From Costus lasius (lineage: Eukaryota; Streptophyta; Magnoliopsida; Zingiberales; Costaceae): 64,000 nucleotides of DNA. Each line of letters opens with the position of its first letter. Within the stretch, counting starts at the first letter, position 1. Made by a program: the position numbers and the translations under genes. Where the stretch lies: contig CM050449.1 of NCBI GenBank assembly GCA_027563935.2, positions 82,119,178 through 82,183,177 of the forward strand, given 5' to 3'. Of this stretch, positions 56,175 through 64,000 are shown in pieces. Below the pieces are notes generated by a model. The model worked only from the letters and a program-made list of their open reading frames with translations. It did no database searches and was not told where the DNA came from.

Positions 56175-56640
56175 CTCATAGGTATCAATTCTTTATTTTC
56201 GTTCTTTACGGCAATAATTCCCTCTTTCTTTGGAACTACATGAACTCGGCTAACCCATTCACTATCGGAGATTGGGTAGAACACCCCAACGTGTAGCAAC
56301 TTCGGGATCTTCTTTTTCACTACCTCCTTCATGATGGGATTTAACTGGCGTTGGTATTTAATGGAGTGTTTGCAATTCTCCTGTAGGAAAATCCTATGCA
56401 TACACAAGGAAGGATTAATACCATGAATATCGTCAAGCGAATAACCAATTACCTTCCTCTGCAGTCGGAGCTCATCAAGCAACTTCTTTGTCTGAACCTC
56501 ATTCAAATCCGCGCTCACAATCACTGGGTAAGTGGAATCATCGCCCAAAAACTCATACCTCAAATTTTGTAGGAGCGACTTGAGTTCTGACTTGTTCAAC
56601 TTCATCGGTTTAGATTTTACCAAAAGAAGCTCCTTGACTT
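56175..56640 (-). pseudogene. G3: start of Gypsy RT, cut by the C5 insertion
   Basis: About 150 residues read leftwards: LKSLLQNLRYEFLGDDSTYP, YSLDDIHGINPSLCMHRI, LNPIMKEVVKKKIPKLLHVG and ISDSEWVSRVHVVPKKEG, ending ENKELIP at the C5 LTR. These are the N-terminal fingers region of Athila-type RT. The catalytic palm with its YXDD motif would follow but is absent. The frame is open over this stretch. Confidence 0.87.
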
Positions 56641-57873
56641 TTGCCTTGCAAGGCTCGATCGTCTGACTTGAGTCAAGAATTTTTGCATATACTCAAGCTT
56701 CATCATCTATATCTTCTTCTCCACCCTTTTCTTCAACAAAGCAAATTTCTAAAGGGTCAACATCCTTTTTAATGCCTTATATGCTCTGAAATTCAAAATC
56801 TAGGACATCCATGCTACAACAAGAGTCTGTAAAAGAAGGCATTTTTAATAAGGAGGAAAGATCAAAATCAATATTATTCTCACAAATATTCAGAGTCAAT
56901 CTTTCTTTCTTCACACTATGACAACACCTACAATGGCTAGAAACAGCCTTCCCAAAATAATAGGCAATGCAACGTCCACTTCCATCTTAAACACTATAAA
57001 ATCTGCAAGTATAAAGAATCAACCAACTTTAATTGGGACATCTTCCAATTTCCTCACAGGAGATTGAAAGAATGGTCAGCTAGCAGAAGTGAAATTGTTA
57101 TAGACTTCATGTCCCTATGTCAATTTTCTTATAAATTGACAGAGGCATCAAGCTCATGCTTGCGCCCAAGTCACACAAAGCTCCTTCAAATGACATATCG
57201 CCGATCTGACAAGGAATTGAGAAGTTTCTTGGGTTCTTCAATTTCTAAGGTATCTTATTTTGAATTATCGCATTGCATTCCTTTATAAGAGCCATAGTGC
57301 CTATTTTTTACTTATTCAACAAAATATCTTTCTATAATTTTGTGTATATTGGCATCTGCAATAAAACGTCAATAAAAGGAATGTTAATATAAAATTTTTT
57401 CAATACCTCAAGAAATTTGCCTAACTACTTATCGAGCTTCACCTTTGCCAACCTCTGAGGAAAAGGAATAGATGGAACTTACACTGGAGGACCTACATAA
57501 ACCTGTTCTTTCTCCTTCTCAACTGGCGTCTCCTTGCCTGGTAAGAAATTCTCAAGTTGCTCTTCACTAGCTACAGGTACAGGTTCATCATTTAGCATTC
57601 TAGGCTCATCTAGCTGCTTACCACTCCTTGTGGTAATAGTGTTACAATGCTCCCTAGGGTTCATCTCCAGTTGTCCTAGAAGCTTACCCATAGGCCTAAT
57701 GAAAGTGCTTACCTATTGAGCTATATGGTTCTCTAACATCTTGCTATGGGTCGCCAAAGCATCCATACGAGATGTTAAATGCTTGATAGCATCAAAGACA
57801 TCTTCGTATTGCTTTTTCTAAGCAACAACAAAGTTTTATAGGAGGGCCTCAAGGTTAAACTTATGGGGATGAT
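56641..57873 (-). pseudogene. G3: Gypsy gag C-terminus and protease, strongly decayed
   Basis: From the right: a gag tail with HLTSRMDALATHSKMLENHIA and, in an open stretch at 57479-57691, MNPREHCNTITTRSGKQLDEP. The gag-protease linker follows (FPQRLAKVKLDK, GKFLEVLKKFYINIPF). The protease lies at about 57245-56885 with ALCDLGASMSLMPLSI, then fragments like PIKVG and LPIILGRLFLA. Many stops and frame changes occur. 56641-56884 is the spacer before RT, with no recognisable motif. The right edge at 57873 is the insertion point of G4, so the N-terminal gag and the 5' LTR are missing. Confidence 0.78.
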
Positions 57874-59786
57874 TGTTATATTCCGCAAGTGCACGGATAC
57901 TCGAAATAATAAAGAAAGATATCAAACCACATAGACCTTATTGTTAAGTATCAAATATTTGTTTTCTCACTAGCTAAGCAAACTAAATATGATGAAAGTA
58001 AACTATGTAGAAAAGATGCTAAAGAGATAATTAGAGAGAAACATTGGGACTAGGGTTTCATCCTCCTTGATTCTAATGACTAGACAAAAATAAAAGGTCG
58101 CCAGACTAATCTTATCATGATAAAGACTTAATTTACTTCATAAAGGGATCATCTCACTTTCGTGCAGACAATCATGCAGGGATCAATCCTCACTTTCTCG
58201 CAAGATCTATCCCATCGCTAAAGATAAGTAAATCACCAGTCAAAGAATTCAAGATCACTTTCGTGCATCCGAATTCTAAGTTAATTGTCTCAAGTGGAAT
58301 CTCAAGGATCACTTTCGTGCATCTGAGACTCAACACAAGTTCCACTTATGGTTCTCCAACGTTCCGATCCTCACTTTCGTGCAATATCTCTATGTTTGAC
58401 AACTCGACTCTACCCTAGATTTAAATTATCATCATGCCAATAAGATCACTAAAATCAAATAATTAAGAACTAACCTAAGAGAGTTCCTAACATGCAATTC
58501 TAGGGTTCCAAGTTCTCAAGCAAGTCACCTTTCGGTCCTTATTGCGAGAACTCTAAAACATGAATAATAATATCAATCTATGGAGAATCAAAGTGCAATT
58601 ATTCACATAAGTAAAATTATCATCATAAAACTATTCTGACGAAAATAAGAGTTATCTAATCATTAAGAAATCAGAGTGAATTACACCCATGTCCCAAATA
58701 TGATTAAGCTAGCATGGAAAGAGAAATACAATAAACCATAGTATCAAAGTATTCAGAAATCAAAGAAGAAGAAGAAACAACATTACAACATGGCTGTAAT
58801 AGAAATTACGGCCGTAATTTGCCTCCAAAACACGCTGTGAACAGTGTCGTGCCCCTTCTTTCGTTGATTCCTGCTCCGATTGAACTCCTTTTCCTCCAAA
58901 CCTTCTAGGGTGTTGTCTTCTCCTCCAGGCGAAGCTTATGTGTGAAAAATCATGGCCTAAGGTTCTCTCTACGCCTCTCGGCGTGAGGCCAAACCCTAAC
59001 CGCCTCTCTGTCAATTGCTTCCTCAATACTGGATAAAAATTCATCCTTTCACTTGTGTGTCTTCTCCTCTTAAAGACGCGTCCACAACATCTTTTAGATC
59101 TCAATTTGGAGGTCTGGATCAAAAGATATGGTCCGCGCAAGTTTTGGGCCCGTAAAAATTGCGTTTTTGAATGAAAATTACGGACGTAAAATATTTTACG
59201 GCAGTGCCGTATTTTGGTTCTGTGAACCCTGTGTAAAAATTACGGCCCGTAAAAGTTATTGTGGCATTGCCGTAAAATCTAACAAGCTCTCTGGTTTGAA
59301 ATCTCTGATAAATACGGCACCGTGAAATGGTTTATGGTCGTGCTGTAAAATCAGGAAAATCTTCTGGTCTGAAAACTCCCCAAAATACGGCCCGTGTAAT
59401 TCTTTACGGTGGTGCCGTAAAATCAAGAAAATCTTCTAGTCTGAAAACTCCCCAAAATACGGTAGTGCTCTGATTTTACGGTATTGTATGGAAATACGGT
59501 ACTGTAAATTAGAATACGGCACTGCCGTATTTTGGTTCATTGCTCCGTTTTGCGTGAAATTTTTATGTGATCTCCTCTTGATGATGGTAACTCTTCCATG
59601 TATTTGATTTTGCTTGAAAATGCCTTAAAATAGTGCCTTTTTACCTGAAAATCATGAAAAACCAAAATAGAAGTAGATTTTGTAATATTTGATAATTTTG
59701 GCATAAAAATAAGCAAAAGATCTTCAATTGAGCATGAAAAGATATATAAAATGATACAAAATATACTATATATTTTGGTGTCATCA
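57874..59786 (-). repeat. 3' LTR of G4
   Basis: On the plus strand it begins TGTTATATTCCGCAAG and ends GGTGTCATCA, 1913 bp, the reverse of the G1 LTR. It contains the CGAAAGTGA-type words (58150-58380, reversed) and a large TTACGG/CCGTAA cluster (59165-59535). It is inserted in G3 gag. Confidence 0.88.
59345..59488 (-). repeat. Tandem duplication, 2 x 72 bp, within the G4 LTR
   Basis: The unit GTAAAATCAGGAAAATCTTC and onwards starts at 59345 and again at 59417 with a few differences. It duplicates part of the TTACGG/CCGTAA cluster and so raises the motif count. Confidence 0.8.
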
Positions 59787-62244
59787 AATATGTAAGGCTC
59801 AAACTTTGCTTGTCCTCAAGCAAAAATCAAAAGTTGATTAAAAGAATAACCTTTTCATGCTCAATAAATTACTAAAATATAATCATCAATGAAAAATTCC
59901 ATCAATTGTTTCACAAAACTTCAAATAAACATATCATTCTTAGAATTTAATCCTCTAGATCCACAACTCAATTAAATAAAACTTTGCAACTTGTAAAATA
60001 AATAGAATTTTTAATCTCATGATTTCACCCAGTTTTCAGTTCAAATCTATCATGCTATTCTTTACAAGAATTAGGTTTCCAAGATCTTTTTCCACACATG
60101 TATTTTTTTTTATTTTGTTGTTTTTGCAAAGATGGCATGTACCCACTTAGATACACACTTTTTATTTTTGACATCAACTCTTATCTTCGGTACCACTATC
60201 AATTTTGCATAGTGCTAAGTAGTGGAGTCTTATTCTTTTTATCTCTCATTATTTTTCATGCATAGACTTCAACCCATGGCTTAGGTACCACTATCAATTT
60301 TACATAGTGCCAAGTAGGGGAGTCTCTCACTATTTTTATGGATCTTGGATTCTTATTTCCCAACAAATAGCAAAATAAACTAAACATCTACTAGGTTGAT
60401 CAATTGATATCAATTCTCAAATCATACTCATATACTCATTTTATTCAAAAGAATAGATTCACCTTTAGATTTCATTCATCAAATAATACATCTACTCAAA
60501 ATTTCATGCATCAACTAATGTCAAATTTCAAAAATAGATATGCATTGAAGAAATAAATCTAACATGATAGGGATTGTCTCTAATAATGAATTTGAATTTA
60601 TTCATCATCAATCAATCAAGTCATCAACAATATAAATCAAGAGTATACTCATCATCATCATCAAATATCACAATATCATATCATCAAAAATATATACATA
60701 TCATCATGTATACTACAACCATATCGGAGATAAATCATCAGAATATCGAAATATCATAATACAACCCCATATAAATAGTAGAAATCAGTATCATAATCAT
60801 AATACAACCACATCGAAGAGAAAAATAAGCATGTGGTCACAGAGGTGTAGAAGCATCAAACTCAAACAATCATGGTCAAAAGTGTAAAATGATAGATTCA
60901 AGAGACCACATCGAGTAGAAATCTCAGAGAGTGATACATTCAAAGTAAATCAAAGATGCAACCATATGAAATAATCATGAATAAGAGAGTGTAAACAATA
61001 CTCACAAAACTATATAACAAGCTCTGACCAAAATTACATAAGGCTCAGACCAAAAATAGTGTCGGGGCACATGCTGCAAGGTCCAATGATGTTCCTTTTG
61101 AAAATTTTACCTGCACAATTTAAGATACAAAAGGCTCAGTCTAAAAATAGTCTCTAAAAATAATAATGATAAAAATAATTTTCTCAAGAGAGAATCAGAG
61201 ATGTCACCAGAGGTCTGAAGAGGATGCCGGTGGAAAAAGTTGATGCAGCTGAGAAGCAGAGGTGGAATATAGGCTTGCTGAAAAGCTCCTAGCAATGATG
61301 GTGATGGTGCTGACAGTTATGTGAGCAATCTTTAGTGGCCTGCTAGAGAAAACAGTCCTGGAGGTGAGATCGTCGGTCGGTGGGTGCCAAAAATAATGCT
61401 GCATAGATAAAAAAATATCAGTCACTAATGAAGAGTCTGTTGCATAAATAAATCAAATCAATGGAAATAGAGGCAGTAGAAGAAGTAAGAATCTACAGAT
61501 GGTATAATCCAGTGTCGATGGTTGGATACAGTGATGTCAGAGGCAGATGCAGTGGTGGCTAGAGGTTAAAGACAGTTGCTCTTGAAGAACTCTGGATCTG
61601 GAGGCAAAAGAAGCTACAACAGGTAGAAAGAAAACAGTGCAGCCAGTGAATTTTTTTAAGAAAAGTAGCTATACCCAAAAATAAGATTTAATGATCCAAA
61701 AGGAAAATAGACAGAACCATGTAATAAAATGAAACTCGTTCTTTTCAGATGTATAAAAATCGAAGGATCAAAATCTATCAGGAATTTAGGGTATCAACAG
61801 AAAGAAGGCTACTCAGATTATAAAACTGTAAAAACTGCACAAAAGTTAATCGGATTAGAAAAGTTTCTATGTGTCCTAGAATGATCAAAAAATATTTTCA
61901 TGAAAATAACTAATCCACGAGATAGAATGACACATGTTTTTCATATTCCATGCGAAAAATCTAGGTTTCAAGTCATTGAAGCATCTTAAAAAGTTGCATC
62001 AAAAACGCTAATCAAAATAGTCAGAAAAAAAACTGCTGTAGAAATTAATCAGAATCGAAAAGTTGCTATGTGTTTTAGAATGATCCGTGGACTTTAAAAT
62101 TCAGAAAAAAATATCCAGATGATAGACAAAGATGAGTACTTCGTGATGGTGCCAAAGATCAAAAATTTTTCCAACTCAGTTTCTTAAAATCGCAGCGAGA
62201 AACGCCTAGTCAAGTAAGCAGAATGCAGAAAGCAGGTTTCAAAT
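59787..62244 (-). other. G4 3' tail and unassigned internal stretch
   Basis: The hairpin TTTGCTTGTCCTCAAGCAAA lies at 59805-59824. To about 60850 the tail shares blocks with G1 and G2 (TCTTCGGTACCACTATCAATTTT at 60183, GTGCCAAGTAG near 60310) and is rich in ATCATCA words (60600-60780). From 60850 to 62244 I see no domain; the place where G1 and G2 carry the extra ORF is occupied by sequence I do not recognise. Short frames at 61107-61425 are not protein-like. Confidence 0.55.
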
Positions 62245-62435
62245 TACAGCACCGTATTATCCCTTACGGTACTGCCGTATTTTGCAAAAGACTCTCGGGG
62301 AAGAAATCACTCAAATTTACGGCATGTGAAAGACGTTATGGCCCTACTGTAAAAATCACAAAACTTTTTGTCGAAAACGGACCGAAAATACGGTACTGTA
62401 AAACTAATTACGGCGGTGCCGTATTATGCGCCAAA
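62245..62435 (-). repeat. G4 internal TTACGG/CCGTAA cluster
   Basis: Repeated TTACGG, CCGTAT and CCGTAA hexamers within 190 bases, at the place equivalent to 5613-6115 in G1 and 19590-19935 in G2, although no extra ORF follows here. Confidence 0.75.
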
Positions 62436-62671
62436 ACTTGTTTTCACCTACAAAAAGAGAAGAAAAATTAGCTCTAAAAATAAACTAAAATAAAAGAAAG
62501 AAAGCTAAACAAGAGTGCTTGGGTTGCCTCCCAAGAAGTGCTAATTTTTAGGTCCATAGCTTGACCAAAAATCAAATCTCCTGGTGAAGCAGATGAATCA
62601 GTTCCCAAGTAAAGAGCAAACAATTTTCTGCATTTCCTTTGTCCAAAAATTTTAGCCACTAATCCAAAAAT

Positions 62672-63646
62672 CTAGAATTGCATGTAAATCACAGTCAAAG
62701 TGGCTTTCTTAAATATGCAGAAATCAAAATCAAAATTTTCAAAATCAGTTCCCAAGGATATCAAAATTTTCATCTTCCTAAATTTATCAGAGAGTAAAAT
62801 CATTAGTCTTTTCTTCAAATTTAAATCTTCAATTTCAATAGGACTTTGATCAAAAGATTTAAGCATTGGATCATCAAAATAATGTCTATGTCTTGAATTA
62901 ATTTCCTCAATAAAGCATAAATTCTCAAATACATCAGAAGAGTGAATATCAGATATGGGCAAAACACCATCATGAGGTTCATTAATATTTGTAACATGCA
63001 AATCCATTTCAAGTTCATCATGCCCACAATCAAATAATTTATTAATTTCAAAATTATCATCCAAATCAAAGTGAGATTTGTCAAAATCAGTCTCCTCATA
63101 CCTTTCCACAAATAATTCATCATCAGAAGAGTCAAAATCAGAATCATATAAAAAATCATAATGAGATTTGTCAATGTTCACAACAGAATTAATAGAATCA
63201 GAGTTAACCACATAAGACTTATCACTAATTTCAACAATATCACCAAAATCAAAGTGGGGCTCATCAATGTCTGTAATTTTCAACCCTTTATCAAGCTCAT
63301 CAGATTTAACCATAAATAAGTTTTCATCAAAAGAATCAAAATCATAACTATCACTAGAATCAAGAACAGATTTTTTAGAATCAATTTTTTCAAACTTTTC
63401 AACAAACAAGTTATCAGAAGAATCAATTTTACAATCATCAAAATCAGAGTGAGATTCATTAATATTAACATAAGGCTCAATCTCAAAACAGTCATAATCA
63501 GAAGGGAAATTTTCTAAATCAATTTTCTTAGTTTTCAAATCAAACTCAAACAAACAATCTTGTTGTGCTAACTGGGCTTCTAACATTTCAGTATTAGCAC
63601 ATATATCATCTAGCCTATGTTTTTGGGTCTCATGTGCCTCCTCACT
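62672..63646 (-). CDS. G4 acidic repeat domain, in frame after gag
   Basis: Open for 304 codons from 63586 to a stop at 62672, and in the same frame as the gag fragment to its right. The first residues (MLEAQLAQQ) align with the gag coiled segment of G1 (LENQIAQQ). A very acidic region rich in D, E, S and F follows, with five copies of a short motif: VNINESHSDFDD (residue 40), ITDIDEPHFDFGD (104), VVNIDKSHYDF (135), ETDFDKSHFDLDD (165) and VTNINEPHDG (198). Spacings are near 31-32 residues or twice that. The C-terminal 60 residues are less acidic. I do not recognise the domain; it may bind the basic nucleocapsid or act as a spacer. Confidence 0.68.
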   Translation of the reverse strand, partial: SEEAHETQKHRLDDICANTEMLEAQLAQQDCLFEFDLKTKKIDLENFPSDYDCFEIEPYVNINESHSDFDDCKIDSSDNLFVEKFEKIDSKKSVLDSSDSYDFDSFDENLFMVKSDELDKGLKITDIDEPHFDFGDIVEISDKSYVVNSDSINSVVNIDKSHYDFLYDSDFDSSDDELFVERYEETDFDKSHFDLDDNFEINKLFDCGHDELEMDLHVTNINEPHDGVLPISDIHSSDVFENLCFIEEINSRHRHYFDDPMLKSFDQSPIEIEDLNLKKRLMILLSDKFRKMKILISLGTDFENFDFDFCIFKKATLTVIYMQF

Positions 63647-64000
63647 TTATTTCATGAACTTTTCAAACATCAACTCTAAGTTAGATTTTTCAGTGTCCTT
63701 AAAGTATGGTTCAGAAACAAAATTTGAGCAATCATTAGAAAAAGAAGTTTGATGATTTTCCCATCTAGAATACAATTGATAAGATTCTTTCCATGATAAA
63801 TTGGGATTTAAAAATTGGCAATCAGAGGAATAATGATCAAAATATCCACAAATATCACATCTAATAAAAGAAGAAGAGTGCATATAAGAGTTAAACGTAT
63901 CTTGGAGTGTGCTCATTGAATCATACTTACCTTGTGGCATGTATACCTTACTTCTTTGAGATGCCCATGAATTGTGATGAAAAGACAAATTTATCAAATC
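63647..64000 (-). pseudogene. gag: G4 gag with CCHC knuckle, partial, one in-frame stop
   Basis: Reading from the right edge: LSFHHNSWASQRSKVYMP, then the knuckle CDICGYFDHYSSDC at about 63810-63850 (G1: CDICGNNGHISEDC), then NPNLSWKESYQLYSRWENHQ and LELMFEKFMK. A stop TAA at 63647-63649 follows, after which the frame continues into the acidic domain without a shift. The N-terminal gag lies beyond the window. Confidence 0.82.

Larger units (their letters stand above)
57874..64000 (-). mobile_element. G4: Gypsy derivative with gag fused to an acidic repeat region, minus strand, runs off the window
   Basis: From left: complete 3' LTR (57874-59786), conserved hairpin, a long non-coding tail, a TTACGG/CCGTAA cluster, and a gag frame that continues into an acidic repeat domain. 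No protease, RT, RNase H, integrase or extra ORF is found between the acidic domain and the LTR. The stretch at 62500-62540 (GAGTGCTTGGGTTGCCTCCC) is the same end-of-pol marker as in G1 and G2, so pol was probably lost or replaced. The 5' LTR lies beyond 64000. Confidence 0.82.

Overview
The window is nuclear DNA of a flowering (or at least seed) plant with a large, retrotransposon-filled genome. Nothing in it looks like a host gene. Every protein I can recognise comes from an LTR retrotransposon: Ty3/Gypsy elements of Athila type (gag with a CCHC knuckle, DLGAS protease, tRNA-Asp primer site, an extra ORF after pol) and Ty1/Copia elements (gag, protease, integrase, RT, RNase H order; tRNA-Met primer site). 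The species cannot be named from the sequence. Labels used below: G1-G4 are Gypsy elements, C1-C5 Copia elements, N1 a non-autonomous LTR element.

Layout. 1-912: remnants of a Gypsy LTR end and a plus-strand Copia LTR. 913-11083: G1, a complete but internally deleted Gypsy element with both LTRs and a 5-bp target duplication (CTAGA); it kept gag, protease and the extra ORF but lost RT, RNase H and integrase. 11084-12979: unresolved, probably old Copia LTR/leader DNA. 12980-14763: minus-strand Copia LTR. 14764-22994: 3' part of a minus-strand Gypsy element, G2 (LTR, extra ORF, a large TA-rich microsatellite, integrase, RNase H). 22995-27415: N1, a minus-strand LTR element with a protease-like, proline/glutamate-rich ORF and no RT. 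27416-39119: a Russian-doll block. The minus-strand 3' LTR of C3 is split by a plus-strand solo LTR (C2), which is itself split by C1 (28268-37396), a very young full-length Copia element. 39120-44175: the decayed body of C3. 44176-51256: C4, a minus-strand relative of C1. 51257-53444: a patchwork of Gypsy protease, Copia and Gypsy LTR fragments. 53445-56174: leader and 5' LTR of C5 (same LTR family as C2 and C3). 56175-57873: gag, protease and the start of RT of a Gypsy element (G3, possibly the other half of G2). 57874-64000: G4, a minus-strand Gypsy derivative whose gag runs into an acidic repeat domain instead of pol; it leaves the window at the right.

C1 is the element closest to being intact: its two 1711-bp LTRs differ at one position by eye, its target duplication is perfect (GAGAG), and its reading frame is broken by a single stop codon.

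The most interesting signals are not genes. The Copia leaders carry stem-loops whose arms differ between copies but stay paired. The Gypsy elements carry clusters of TTACGG/CCGTAA inverted repeats in two fixed places: the LTR, and the stretch ahead of the extra ORF. G4 carries the gag-fused acidic repeat ORF.
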